Notes: generated by a model not told the origin, from the sequence alone. DNA of 64,000 nucleotides from Polaribacter sp. SA4-12 (GCF_002163675.1 NZ_CP019334.1:72001-136000), one strand, 5' to 3'. Positions 1 through 10,320 are shown, counted from the stretch's first letter. A program made the numbers and translations.

Positions 1-237
1 TTGAAGCGATTTAGCAATAGCTGTTTTACTATTTTCCTTTAAAGCAAAAGAATAAGCTTTGTTCGCATAATTAAGACCTTTATCAGGATAAACATTCCAA
101 TATCGATAAGCTAGCTTATTTAATAATGAAATATTTTCAGAATCTTTTTGAAGTAAATTTTCAAGGCTGTCAATCTTTATTTGAGCAAATAAATTGCTCG
201 AGAAAAATAAAAGAATAATTATTAATAGATTCTTCAT
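1..237 (-). CDS. Secreted TPR-like protein, 5' part only
   Basis: An open frame runs from ATG at 237 (minus strand) off the left edge of the window, giving 79 residues with no stop. The start is a clear signal peptide (MKNLLIIILLFFSSNLFAQ). The visible mature part (residues 20-79) has alternating helical, TPR-like character, with Ala/Tyr pairs such as LNKLAYRYW and NYANKAYSFALKEN. In Bacteroidetes, proteins starting this way are often TPR-containing sensor kinases or regulators, but the part that would decide this lies outside the window. It follows the LTA-synthase gene on the same strand after a gap of about 210 bp, so it probably has its own promoter. Confidence 0.65.
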   Translation of the reverse strand, partial: MKNLLIIILLFFSSNLFAQIKIDSLENLLQKDSENISLLNKLAYRYWNVYPDKGLNYANKAYSFALKENSKTAIAKSLQ

Positions 238-450
238 AAAGATTATTTTTTAAGATGCTGTAAACGAACCTAAAAAATTACCTAAAATTTTTTATACTAG
301 AAGCTTATAAATTTAAGAATATAATTGACATTTTTTTTTATAAGACTCATTATATAGGGTAACTTAACATTGATATGATATCGTTTAAATGACTTAATTT
401 AGTCTTTAGCTAAGTTAGGCTTTTTGAGTCAAGAAATCAATAAGAAAAAC

Positions 451-2307
451 CTATTTTCTATCCATGAAATCTTGAAAAGAATTTTGAGAAATAGCTTTCC
501 CTAAAGAGTCTAATCTTGCTGTTTCTGTCCCTTTTTCTAAAATAGCTTCATCACTAACATAATCGTATATAAAAACGCCATTTTTTGTAAGTGTACCAAA
601 ACCTTTATTAAAAAGGTAGTTCACATATTGTTTATAAGAAGTATTAAAAATATTTTTACTAAAAGTAAAATCAGAATTGTCAGCTTTTAATAAATCTAGC
701 AATGTATAAGGAAAATCTACTTGACTAGAAAAGTTGTCAATTTTTAAACCTGGTTTATGTACAGCACCACCCAACCACAACATCGGAATTCTAAATCTTT
801 TTGGAGAATTAAAAGGACCTTCATGTTTAGGAGAAGTATGTCCATGATCTGCCATAATAACAATTAAAGTATTGGCATACCAAGATTGTTTTTTTGCAAA
901 CTCGATGAATTTACCAATCGTTTTATCGGTATATGCATGAGAACTTCTAAATTTATTGTCTTCAGAATTTTCTCCAAATTTATAGGTATCAGGAAACTGA
1001 TAAGGTTCGTGACTACTTAATGTTAAAGCAATTTTAAAAAATGGAGTTTCTTGTTTGCCTTCTAAATCTTTAGTTAAACGATTTATTAAAACATGATCAT
1101 GAGCACCCCATTTAGAGTTCCAATCGGCTTTATCAAACTCACTTCCGTCTATAAAATTAGTGATTCCTGCATTTCGTAAATACGTATTCATATTACCAAA
1201 ATTTAAATCTCCACCGTAATAAAAAGAAGTTTTGTAACCCAAATCAATCATTTTTTGAGGCAACATTGGTAAGCTTCTCGTTTTATTTGGCATTCTCATA
1301 ATCCTTTTTACAGGAGGAGGATAATAACCACTTAAAATGGCAGGAAGACCTTTGTCTGTTCTATCTCCATTTGCATAAAAATTAGTAAATAAAATACCTT
1401 CTTCAGAAAGTCTATTTAAGTTTTCCGTAACAGTAGGTTCACCTCCTAAAGCTCCAACAACTTTCGCTGTTAATCCTTCCCAAATAATTAAAATAACATT
1501 CGGTTTTGTAGTATTTAAAATACTATCTGTATTTGCTGTTAAAAGTTGATTTCTATTTTTATTGATGATTTCTTTAGCTATTTCATCATCAAAATATTTA
1601 TACGGATTTTTACCATCTGTTTTATGAGTAAGCGTATTAAAGAAGTTCCATATAAAATTTACTGACGCATGATTCGCAAACATCTGATCAGAAAAATACA
1701 CATTACTTTGGTTAACAGGTATGGTTTGAAACCCTCCTCTAATAGGTATAATTAAAGAAGCTGTTATTAATAAGAAAGCAGGAGCTTGTAACCAACTACT
1801 AATAGTTGTTTTTTTAATTTTTTTGTTGATGATTTTTTTAAATATTTTTATATGGATAAATGATGATAAAATCCAAAAAAGTGTTCCAATAATTAGTTGA
1901 AAGCTAGAAACTGAAGCAATCATTAATTCTGGTGTGTTTAAATAAGGAAGTAGACTTGTATCCAAACGAACTCCCCAAGATTGATACAAACCAGCGTCAA
2001 TAAGTAATAGTAAATTGATGAAAACTAATAGTATGTAAGAATACCATTTTATGATGGTTCCAATTTTTTTAGAATTTATAAAGACCGATAAAATCATTAA
2101 TAAAAACGGAATGAAAGATAGATAGGCAGTAAAAGCAATATCTAATTGTAATCCATATAAAAATGTTTTTATTGTTGTAAGTAAGCCTAACTCTTTTGTT
2201 TTATCAAAATGAAAAAGGACAAAAAAGAGACGTGCAAAAACAAAATAACCAATCCATAAAAGGAAGTAGTAAACGTTAAATAAAAATCTATTTTTAAATT
2301 TTTTCAT
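451..2307 (-). CDS. LTA synthase family membrane sulfatase / phosphoglycerol transferase-like
   Basis: The 618-residue protein has about five hydrophobic segments in residues 1-190 and then a periplasmic sulfatase-fold domain from about residue 268. Family motifs are visible: the metal-binding start NVILIIWEG (about 269-277), the nucleophile segment GDRTDKGLPAILSG with its catalytic Thr (about 314-327), and the metal site ADHGHTSPKH (about 486). This is the architecture of LtaS/MdoB-type enzymes, which move phospholipid head groups such as phosphoglycerol or phosphoethanolamine onto envelope polymers. Flavobacteria lack classical lipoteichoic acid, so the substrate is unknown. It starts 3 bp after the tsaD stop and is probably co-transcribed with it. 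Confidence 0.85.
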   Translation of the reverse strand: MKKFKNRFLFNVYYFLLWIGYFVFARLFFVLFHFDKTKELGLLTTIKTFLYGLQLDIAFTAYLSFIPFLLMILSVFINSKKIGTIIKWYSYILLVFINLLLLIDAGLYQSWGVRLDTSLLPYLNTPELMIASVSSFQLIIGTLFWILSSFIHIKIFKKIINKKIKKTTISSWLQAPAFLLITASLIIPIRGGFQTIPVNQSNVYFSDQMFANHASVNFIWNFFNTLTHKTDGKNPYKYFDDEIAKEIINKNRNQLLTANTDSILNTTKPNVILIIWEGLTAKVVGALGGEPTVTENLNRLSEEGILFTNFYANGDRTDKGLPAILSGYYPPPVKRIMRMPNKTRSLPMLPQKMIDLGYKTSFYYGGDLNFGNMNTYLRNAGITNFIDGSEFDKADWNSKWGAHDHVLINRLTKDLEGKQETPFFKIALTLSSHEPYQFPDTYKFGENSEDNKFRSSHAYTDKTIGKFIEFAKKQSWYANTLIVIMADHGHTSPKHEGPFNSPKRFRIPMLWLGGAVHKPGLKIDNFSSQVDFPYTLLDLLKADNSDFTFSKNIFNTSYKQYVNYLFNKGFGTLTKNGVFIYDYVSDEAILEKGTETARLDSLGKAISQNSFQDFMDRK

Positions 2308-2310
2308 AGG

Positions 2311-3336
2311 TTACTCTGTAACTTTTAAACGCGCTTTTGCAGTTACAGAAATATCAGAATAATCGTTGTTTAAATATTTTAAATATCCAGTAATTGCAAT
2401 CATTGCAGCGTTATCTGTTGTGTATTCAAATTTAGGAACATAGGTGGTCCAACCAAAATGTTTTTCTGCTAATTGGAAACGATTTCTAATTTCCGAATTG
2501 GCAGAAACTCCACCAGCAATTGCAATATGTTTAATGCCTGTTTGTTTTACAGCATTTTTTAATTTGTCCATTAAAATTTCAACAATTGTATATTGAATAG
2601 AGGCACAAATGTCATTTAAATTTTCTTCAATAAAATTTGGATTTATTCTTACCTGTTTCTGAATGAAATACAAGATTCCGGTTTTTAATCCACTAAAACT
2701 AAAATCTAAATCGCCCACTTTTGGTTTTGTAAAAGGATACGCTTTTGGGTTTCCTAATTTAGCGTGTTTATCAATTAAGGGCCCACCAGGATATTTTAAT
2801 CCTAAAATTTTGGCAGATTTATCAAAAGCTTCACCAACTGCATCATCAATTGTTTCTCCTAAAATTTCCATTTCAAAATAATTGGTCACTTTTACAATTT
2901 GAGTATGTCCACCACTAATTGTTAAACAGATAAAAGGAAAAGGAGGTCTTTTACTAGTTTCATCTTCAATAAAATGCGATAAAATATGCGCTTGCATGTG
3001 GTTTACATCAATTAATGGAATTTGTAAACCTAAGGCCAAAGATTTTGCAAAAGAAGTACCAACCAATAAAGAGCCCATTAATCCTGGGCCTCGTGTAAAT
3101 GCAATTGCAGATAAATCTTCTTTTGTAATATTTGCTTGTTCAATTGCTTGTTGTACAACAGGAACAATATTTTGTTGATGTGCTCTAGAAGCTAGTTCTG
3201 GAACAACACCACCATATTTTGAATGTATTTCTTGATTTGCTACAATATTACTCAATACTTTTGCGTTGCAAATTACAGATGCACTAGTGTCATCGCAAGA
3301 AGATTCGATCCCTAATATATAAACAGGTTTTTCCAT
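2311..3336 (-). CDS. tsaD: tRNA N6-threonylcarbamoyladenosine transferase TsaD
   Basis: The 341-residue protein is the catalytic subunit that transfers threonylcarbamoyl from TC-AMP to A37 of ANN-decoding tRNAs, working with TsaB and TsaE in the cytoplasm. It starts with the Kae1/TsaD signature ILGIESSCDDTSAS (residues 8-20), has the metal-binding HMQAH (113-117), the nucleotide-binding SGGHTQIV (about 140) and a C-terminal GGVSANSEIR. Length is normal for the family. A minus-strand -7 box lies just upstream, and the LTA-synthase-like gene follows 3 bp after the stop. tsaD is divergent from tamB. Confidence 0.97.
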   Translation of the reverse strand: MEKPVYILGIESSCDDTSASVICNAKVLSNIVANQEIHSKYGGVVPELASRAHQQNIVPVVQQAIEQANITKEDLSAIAFTRGPGLMGSLLVGTSFAKSLALGLQIPLIDVNHMQAHILSHFIEDETSKRPPFPFICLTISGGHTQIVKVTNYFEMEILGETIDDAVGEAFDKSAKILGLKYPGGPLIDKHAKLGNPKAYPFTKPKVGDLDFSFSGLKTGILYFIQKQVRINPNFIEENLNDICASIQYTIVEILMDKLKNAVKQTGIKHIAIAGGVSANSEIRNRFQLAEKHFGWTTYVPKFEYTTDNAAMIAITGYLKYLNNDYSDISVTAKARLKVTE

Positions 3337-3354
3337 TAAAATAATAATTTAGCG

Positions 3355-3362
3355 CAAAATTA
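3355..3362 (-). promoter_or_regulatory. -7 box (TAnnTTTG) for tsaD
   Basis: Read on the minus strand the sequence is TAATTTTG followed by CG, a perfect match to the Bacteroidetes primary sigma -7 element. It lies 19 bp upstream of the tsaD ATG, predicting a very short leader. Confidence 0.55.
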
Positions 3363-3415
3363 AGGATAATTTTATGTTGTCTCTCTTTTTTAAGAATAGA
3401 AATTTAATACTTTGT

Positions 3416-3423
3416 TAAATTTG
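3416..3423 (+). promoter_or_regulatory. -7 box (TAnnTTTG) for tamB
   Basis: TAAATTTG followed by CA fits the Bacteroidetes -7 consensus. It is the only good match in the tsaD-tamB intergenic region on this strand and predicts transcription from about 3430. Confidence 0.55.
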
Positions 3424-3556
3424 CACGTTCTTTGTAGTAATTGGCAATGTTTTTGATAAGTAGATATCAAATCGTTGTCTTAACAAATTAAAAGAAAAGG
3501 TTATCAAAAAAGTTGGAAAAAAAATACTGAAATGGCTAGGGTACTTCGTACTCTTC

Positions 3557-6500
3557 TTGTTGTTAGTTAGTGTTTTACTTTCTTTACCAGTAGTTCAAAC
3601 AAAATTAGGGAATTACGCGACCAAAAAATTGAATGAAGATTTTAATACAGATATGTCTATCGAGAAAATAGATTTATCTTTTTTAGGAAATGTTCAATTA
3701 AAAGGTGTGGAGATTAGAGATCATCATCAGGATACTTTAATCTTTGTAAACAAATTAAGTACTTCTCTTCTAAGTGCGAAAAGAATGTTAGATAGCGAAA
3801 TTAACTTAGGAAGTGTTTCTTTAGAAGACGTTTATTATTATACTAAAACCTACAAAGGAGAAACAGATGATAATATGACTATCTTTTATGATAGTTTTGA
3901 TGATGATACTCCAAAGGATTCTTTAGCAAATCCATTTATATTAAGATCTTCTAATGTGTATGCAAGCAACCTAAACTATAGATTGATAAATGCAAATAAG
4001 AAAGATTCTGTAAATTTTTCTGCCAAAAGGATTGGTGGTAGTTTACAAGATATGCTTATTTATAGATCAGATTTTTCAGCAAAAATAAGAGGGCTTTATT
4101 TTGTAGATAATAAAGGTTTAGAAGTTACGAGTTTAACTACAGATTTTTCATTTTCTATGTCTGCAATGCATTTTAAGGATACAAGATTACAAACAAGAAA
4201 ATCTGATATTAAAGCAGATATTGATTTTACTTATAAAAGAGAAGATTTAGTAGAATTTAATGATAAGGTAAATATAAAAGCAGTTTTTAATAAAAGTAAA
4301 ATTGCAGTACCAGATTTAAAAAAATATTACAACGAATTAAGTGGTAACGATGTAATTAATCTTTCTGGAAACTTAAACGGAAAATTAAATAATTTTGAAT
4401 TAAAGAAACTTTGGTTAACATCAAAAAATGGAATTAAAATAATTGGAGATTTAGAATTTGTAAATGCAGTTAATTTTGAAAGAGGATTTAAATTTAATGG
4501 AGATTTAAAAAACCTGACTGCGACTTATAATGAGTTAAAAAAAATATTACCTAATGTTCTAGGGAAGACATTACCAACAGAATTTAGAAAATTCGGTAAG
4601 TTTACTGCAAAAGGAAAAGTAAATTTAACTCCAGATCAAATTGATGCAACCGTAAATTTGAAATCTCAAATTGGAGGTATTATTTCTGACTTACAAATTT
4701 CTAATATAGATAACATCGATTATGCTACTTATAATGGAAAAATAGAACTTAATAAATTAAATATTGGTGTACTATTTAACAACCCATTATTTGGTGAAAC
4801 TTCTTTAAAAGGTGATGTAAAAGGAAGTGGTTTTATATTAGAAAATATTAACACTTCGTTTATCGGTAAAATTTCTGAAATCAATTTTAAGAATTACTCA
4901 TATAAAAATATTGATGCAAATGGTCAATATCAAAATAATAAGTTTGATGGGGATTTAAAGATTGATGATGAAAACTTTAAAATGAAGTTTAATGGTCTAG
5001 CAGATTTATCATCAGAAATAAATAAATTCGATTTTAACTCTAATATTGAGTATCTAAATTTAAAAGAAACCAACCTTTTTACAAGAGATAGTATCTCTGT
5101 TGTAAAGGGAAATATTGAATTAGATGTAGAAGGAAATACGTTTGATGATATAACCGGTAAAGCAACTTTTAAGAATATTCTATATACAAACCAAAAAGAA
5201 GAATACGATTTTAAAGAATTTCATGTAACATCGTCTTTAAAAGATAGTATTAAAAGAATAGAAGTAGCTTCTAAAGACATTGCTAATGGCTATCTTTCTG
5301 GTAAGTTTTCTTTTTCAGAATTGTTGCCAGTAGCACAAAATGCTTTAGGTAGCATTTATACAAATTATACACCTTATGCTGTAGAACCAAATCAATTTTT
5401 AGATTTTAATTTTACTATTTATAATCAAATTGTTACCGTATTTTTTCCTGAGATTTCTATAGATGATAAAACAAAGATCAAAGGAAAAATAAAAGCAGAT
5501 AAAAATCAATTAAGATTAACATTATCATCTCCCAAAATTGATGTTTATGGTAATGAGATAAAAGATGTTTTGTTAAGAACAGATAATCAAAACCCACTTT
5601 ATAATTCGCATTTAACAGCATCCGAAGTCAATACAAAATATTATAAAGTTTCTAAATTAAATTTATTGAGTTTAAATCAAAATGACACTTTGTATTTTAA
5701 ATCTGTTTTTATAGGAGGGAAGAAGAAAAATGAAGATTTTAATCTTGATTTTTTCTATACATTCAATCCAGAAGGAAAATCGGTAGTTGGTCTAGAAAAA
5801 TCATCTTTTAAGTTTAAAGAGAATGTTTGGAACATTAATGCAGATACATTAAATACAAATAAAGTTACCTTCGATTTAAAAACAAATGATTTCAATTTTA
5901 GTAAGTTTAAATTAGTTTCTGGCGAACAAAAAGTTGAGTTTTCAGGGAGCTTAAAAGGAGACTCAGAAAAAGTGCTTTTAGCAGATTTTACCAAAGTTAA
6001 GTTACAGAGTTTTTTACCTAAAATAGATAGTTTAGCTTTAAAAGGAACCTTGTCTGGTAGTTTAGATTTTGTGCAGAGAGAAGGCGTTTATAGTCCAGAA
6101 GCATTGTTGTCAATTAAAGATTTTGAGGTAAATGATTTTAAGCAAGGAGATTTAGCTTTAAATGTAAAAGGAGATAATTCTTACGAAAAGTATAAAGTTG
6201 ATTTGTCTATAAATAATGAAAAAGTTAAAAGTATTGCAGCTACTGGTTCTTTAGATTTTTCAGAAAAAAGACCTTTAATAGACTTAGATGTATATTTAGA
6301 AGAGTTTGGGTTAGATGCTTTTAGTCCACTAGGTCAAGATGTTTTATCCTCTATTAGAGGAACTGCATCTGGCGATTTTTCTTTAAGAGGTTTTTTAGGT
6401 AATCCAGAAATGGAAGGAAGATTAATGCTTAAGAAAGCCGGTTTAAAATTTCCTTATTTAAATGTAGATTATGATTTTAAAGGAGAATCTATTATTACGC

Positions 6501-7960
6501 TGCAAGAACAATCTTTTATTTTTGAAAGTTTTTCTTTATTAGACACAAAGCATAAAACAAAAGGACTTTTAAAAGGTAGTATTTCTCATAAAAATTTTAA
6601 TCAATGGTTTTTAGATATCAAAATTGAAACTGATAATTTATTGGTTTTAGATACAAAAAATACAGAGGAAGCATTGTACTATGGTGCTGCATTTATTGAT
6701 GGTAATGCTAGTATAACAGGGTTAACAGATCAATTAACAATTGATATTAATGCTAAAACGATGCCAGGAACCACTTTTGTTGTTCCTCTTAAAGATATAG
6801 AAACGGTAGATAGTTATAGTTTAATTCATTTTAAATCGAAGGAAACAGAGGTTAAAGAAAAGCAGAAAGAAGTTGCCTTAGAAGCAATTAAAGGCCTTTC
6901 ATTAAATATAAATTTAGAAGTAACTAAAGATGCTACTGCTCAAGTTGTAATTGATGAAGTTTATGGAAGTCAATTAACAGGTAATGGAGCAGGAACTTTA
7001 GATATTAGGATAAATACACGAGGTAAATTTGAAATGTATGGAGATTATAGAATAGATAATGGAGTCTATGATTTTAAATACGGAGGTATTGTAAACAAAC
7101 CTTTTTTAATACAAAAAGGAGGTACTGTTTCCTGGAACGGAAACCCATATGAAGCAAATTTAGATGTAACAGCTATTTATAAAGCAAAAGCAAATCCGGG
7201 AGTTTTATTACAGAATTTTAATTCAAATAGAAAGATTGAAGTAGATTTAGTTACCAGAATTACTGGTGGTTTATTTAGTTCTAAGCAAGATTTAGATATA
7301 CAATTAACAAATGTAGATCCAACAATTGCAAGTGAGTTAGAGTTTATTTTAAATGATAATAATGTAAACGAGAAAACGACTCAGTTTATATCATTACTTG
7401 CCTTTGGAAATTTTGCAAATCCCGATAAAGTAGATTTTAATGCTGGTGAAACATTTTCAAGTACAGCTTCTAGCGCTGTTGCTGCAGCTTTTTCTAGTTT
7501 GTTGAATAATCCTGATAGTAAATTTCAATTAGGTGTAGATTATCAACAAGGAAATAGTGGAAATGATATAGAAAGTTTAAATATTGATAATCAGGTTGAT
7601 GTTTCTGTAAGTACACAAGTAAGTGATAGAATTATCATTAATGGAAAAGTGGGAGTGCCAGTTGGTGCCCAAACTCAATCTAGTGTTGTTGGTGAAGTAA
7701 AAGTCGAGGTGTTATTAAACAAGGAAGGTAATTTTAGAGCAATTATTTTTAATAGACAAAATGAAATACAATACTCTACTGAAGAAGAGGGATATACACA
7801 AGGAGTAGGGCTTTCTTATCAGGTAAACTTTAATACACTATCTGGTTTGTTAAAGAAAATTGGTAGAAAAATAAAAAAAACAAAAAAGCCAAAGACAATT
7901 GTTATAAACGATAGCATTAAAAAAGCAAAAAGCGGTTTAATTAATTTTGAAGGAAATTAA
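3557..7960 (+). CDS. tamB: Translocation/assembly module TamB (DUF490), start uncertain
   Basis: About 1,470 residues: an N-terminal membrane anchor, a long beta-strand-rich body of AsmA/TamB-like repeats, and the C-terminal DUF490 region (about residues 1000-1467). TamB bridges the periplasm and, in other bacteria, acts with the BAM-like protein TamA in outer-membrane biogenesis and lipid transport. The first conventional start in frame is TTG at 3557, but this cuts into the hydrophobic anchor. The open frame continues upstream to a TAG at 3461 and codes for a basic segment with KKVGKKILKWLGYF just before the anchor, without any in-frame ATG, GTG or TTG. The true start is therefore probably non-canonical or hidden by a frameshift in the A8 run near 3517. 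A hairpin terminator follows the stop. Confidence 0.88.
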   Translation: MLLVSVLLSLPVVQTKLGNYATKKLNEDFNTDMSIEKIDLSFLGNVQLKGVEIRDHHQDTLIFVNKLSTSLLSAKRMLDSEINLGSVSLEDVYYYTKTYKGETDDNMTIFYDSFDDDTPKDSLANPFILRSSNVYASNLNYRLINANKKDSVNFSAKRIGGSLQDMLIYRSDFSAKIRGLYFVDNKGLEVTSLTTDFSFSMSAMHFKDTRLQTRKSDIKADIDFTYKREDLVEFNDKVNIKAVFNKSKIAVPDLKKYYNELSGNDVINLSGNLNGKLNNFELKKLWLTSKNGIKIIGDLEFVNAVNFERGFKFNGDLKNLTATYNELKKILPNVLGKTLPTEFRKFGKFTAKGKVNLTPDQIDATVNLKSQIGGIISDLQISNIDNIDYATYNGKIELNKLNIGVLFNNPLFGETSLKGDVKGSGFILENINTSFIGKISEINFKNYSYKNIDANGQYQNNKFDGDLKIDDENFKMKFNGLADLSSEINKFDFNSNIEYLNLKETNLFTRDSISVVKGNIELDVEGNTFDDITGKATFKNILYTNQKEEYDFKEFHVTSSLKDSIKRIEVASKDIANGYLSGKFSFSELLPVAQNALGSIYTNYTPYAVEPNQFLDFNFTIYNQIVTVFFPEISIDDKTKIKGKIKADKNQLRLTLSSPKIDVYGNEIKDVLLRTDNQNPLYNSHLTASEVNTKYYKVSKLNLLSLNQNDTLYFKSVFIGGKKKNEDFNLDFFYTFNPEGKSVVGLEKSSFKFKENVWNINADTLNTNKVTFDLKTNDFNFSKFKLVSGEQKVEFSGSLKGDSEKVLLADFTKVKLQSFLPKIDSLALKGTLSGSLDFVQREGVYSPEALLSIKDFEVNDFKQGDLALNVKGDNSYEKYKVDLSINNEKVKSIAATGSLDFSEKRPLIDLDVYLEEFGLDAFSPLGQDVLSSIRGTASGDFSLRGFLGNPEMEGRLMLKKAGLKFPYLNVDYDFKGESIITLQEQSFIFESFSLLDTKHKTKGLLKGSISHKNFNQWFLDIKIETDNLLVLDTKNTEEALYYGAAFIDGNASITGLTDQLTIDINAKTMPGTTFVVPLKDIETVDSYSLIHFKSKETEVKEKQKEVALEAIKGLSLNINLEVTKDATAQVVIDEVYGSQLTGNGAGTLDIRINTRGKFEMYGDYRIDNGVYDFKYGGIVNKPFLIQKGGTVSWNGNPYEANLDVTAIYKAKANPGVLLQNFNSNRKIEVDLVTRITGGLFSSKQDLDIQLTNVDPTIASELEFILNDNNVNEKTTQFISLLAFGNFANPDKVDFNAGETFSSTASSAVAAAFSSLLNNPDSKFQLGVDYQQGNSGNDIESLNIDNQVDVSVSTQVSDRIIINGKVGVPVGAQTQSSVVGEVKVEVLLNKEGNFRAIIFNRQNEIQYSTEEEGYTQGVGLSYQVNFNTLSGLLKKIGRKIKKTKKPKTIVINDSIKKAKSGLINFEGN

Positions 7961-7980
7961 TAAGCTTCATTTTTAATCCT

Positions 7981-8008
7981 AAAAGTGATTTTTATCACTT
8001 TTTTTATT
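7981..8008 (+). terminator. Rho-independent terminator after tamB
   Basis: A 9-bp stem (AAAAGTGAT / ATCACTTTT) with a TTTT loop and a following T run lies 21 bp after the tamB stop. Confidence 0.8.
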
Positions 8009-8020
8009 TATTTACATTGT

Positions 8021-8028
8021 TATTTTTG
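8021..8028 (+). promoter_or_regulatory. -7 box upstream of the pfkA leader
   Basis: TATTTTTG followed by CAGG is a perfect Bacteroidetes -7 element. It lies 158 bp before pfkA, leaving a leader of about 150 nt that contains a 16-codon ORF. A weaker box (TAATTTTA, near 8168) close to the pfkA ATG could be a second start site. Confidence 0.55.
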
Positions 8029-8055
8029 CAGGGGAAAAAAAAGAACAAAACAAGA

Positions 8056-8106
8056 ATGAAAACCATTAGAAATTTTAATAGAATTCAGCATTTTTTTAAC
8101 TTATAG
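8056..8106 (+). CDS. Possible 16-residue leader peptide before pfkA
   Basis: ATG to TAG encodes MKTIRNFNRIQHFFNL, placed about 20 nt after the start predicted from the -7 box at 8021 and preceded by an A-rich stretch typical of Bacteroidetes translation starts. It ends 80 bp before pfkA. The peptide is rich in Phe and Asn. There is no clear attenuator hairpin, so a regulatory role is only a guess and the ORF could be chance. Confidence 0.25.
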   Translation: MKTIRNFNRIQHFFNL

Positions 8107-8185
8107 TTACAAAAATTAGCCTAAAACGATTTCGTAGTTTTATTATTTTAAATGGTTATAAAGCAGTAATTTTACATCAGAATAT

Positions 8186-9169
8186 ATGAAGAAAATTAAA
8201 AAAATAGCAGTAATGACTTCTGGAGGTGATGCCCCTGGAATGAACGCAGCAATTAGAGCAGTAGTTAGGTCTTGTGCCTATTATAGTTTGGGTTGTGTAG
8301 GAATATATAGAGGTTATGAAGGTTTAATTGAAGATGATTTAGTTGAACTTAGTGCAAGAAGCGTACATAACATCATAAACAAAGGTGGAACAATTTTAAA
8401 ATCGGCTAGATCTACAGAATTTAGAACTAAAGAAGGTAGGCAAAAAGCGTACGAAAATTTAGTAGAACGTGAGGTTGATGCTTTGGTTGTAATTGGTGGA
8501 GATGGTTCTTTTACAGGAGCAGTAATTTTTAATGAAGAATTTGATTTCCCTGTAATAGGTATTCCTGGTACTATCGATAACGATATTTTTGGTACATCAC
8601 ATACATTAGGGTATGATACAGCTTTAAATACAGCGGTAGAAGCAATAGATAAAATTAGAGATACAGCATCTTCACACAACAGATTATTCTTTGTTGAGGT
8701 TATGGGGCGTGATGCAGGTTTTATCGCATTAAATGCAGGTGTTGGAGCAGGAGCAGAAGAAATTTTAATTCCTGAAGAAGATCTAGGGTTAGATAGAATG
8801 TTAGAATCTTTAGAAAGAAGTAGAAGAGCAGGTAAATCATCAAGTATTGTTATTGTAGCAGAAGGTGATAAATCTGGTAAAAACGTTTATGAATTAGCTA
8901 AATACGTTGAAGAAAACTTACCAGAATATGATGTAAGAGTTAGTATTCTTGGTCATATGCAAAGAGGAGGCTCTCCTTCTTGTTTCGACAGAGTTTTAGC
9001 AAGTAGATTAGGTGTAAAAGCAGTAGAGTTACTATTAGATGGTAAAACAAACTTAATGGTAGGTTTAAAAGATAATCAAGTAATTAGTACCGATATTAAA
9101 GAAGCAATTTCTGGTGGTCATTCAATAAACTATGAGCTACTTAGAATTTCAGATATTATAACAACATAA
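8186..9169 (+). CDS. pfkA: ATP-dependent 6-phosphofructokinase
   Basis: The 327-residue protein phosphorylates fructose-6-phosphate to fructose-1,6-bisphosphate, the committed step of glycolysis, in the cytoplasm. Nucleotide-binding TSGGDAPGMN is at residues 11-20, GGDGS at about 104-108 and the catalytic loop PGTIDND at 127-133, with Asp131 as the expected base. The Gly at position 108 (GGDGS) favours ATP over pyrophosphate as donor. Length matches bacterial PfkA. gapA follows after 24 bp without a terminator, so the two glycolytic genes form an operon. Confidence 0.97.
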   Translation: MKKIKKIAVMTSGGDAPGMNAAIRAVVRSCAYYSLGCVGIYRGYEGLIEDDLVELSARSVHNIINKGGTILKSARSTEFRTKEGRQKAYENLVEREVDALVVIGGDGSFTGAVIFNEEFDFPVIGIPGTIDNDIFGTSHTLGYDTALNTAVEAIDKIRDTASSHNRLFFVEVMGRDAGFIALNAGVGAGAEEILIPEEDLGLDRMLESLERSRRAGKSSSIVIVAEGDKSGKNVYELAKYVEENLPEYDVRVSILGHMQRGGSPSCFDRVLASRLGVKAVELLLDGKTNLMVGLKDNQVISTDIKEAISGGHSINYELLRISDIITT

Positions 9170-9178
9170 AATAATTAA

Positions 9179-10195
<1,017 letters not shown>

Positions 10196-10213
10196 TATAA
10201 AGAATTTAGATAT

Positions 10214-10252
10214 AAAAAAGCCTGATAGATTTTAATCTATCAGGCTTTTTTT
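10214..10252 (+). terminator. Strong terminator after gapA, probably bidirectional
   Basis: The arms AAAAAAGCCTGATAGATT and AATCTATCAGGCTTTTTT pair perfectly over about 18 bp around a minimal loop. It lies between gapA (plus) and ridA (minus), with A and T runs on both sides, so it can serve both genes. Confidence 0.93.
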
Positions 10253-10257
10253 AGTTT

Positions 10258-10320
10258 TGAATACTGAATACTGAATACTGAATACTGAATACTGAATACT
10301 GAATACTGAATACTGAATAC
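10258..10320 (+). repeat. Tandem heptamer array, 9 x TGAATAC
   Basis: Nine perfect head-to-tail copies of TGAATAC fill 63 bp. The last base of the array is the last base of the minus-strand ridA stop codon (TAG, 10320-10322). A second array with a one-base-different unit (TGATTAC, also nine copies) is at 37479-37541, and both are preceded by the same flank, TTTTTAGTTTTGA. Single AAACTGAATACT sites lie beside the hemH and hemCD stops. Confidence 0.97.

Noticed and set aside
8314..8679. 121-residue minus-strand frame inside pfkA
   Set aside because: It overlaps the most conserved part of pfkA and has Ser/Val-rich composition expected from the reverse complement of that gene.
10258..10320. Possible CRISPR array
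   Set aside because: The units are 7 bp, directly adjacent and without spacers, and no cas gene is in the window.
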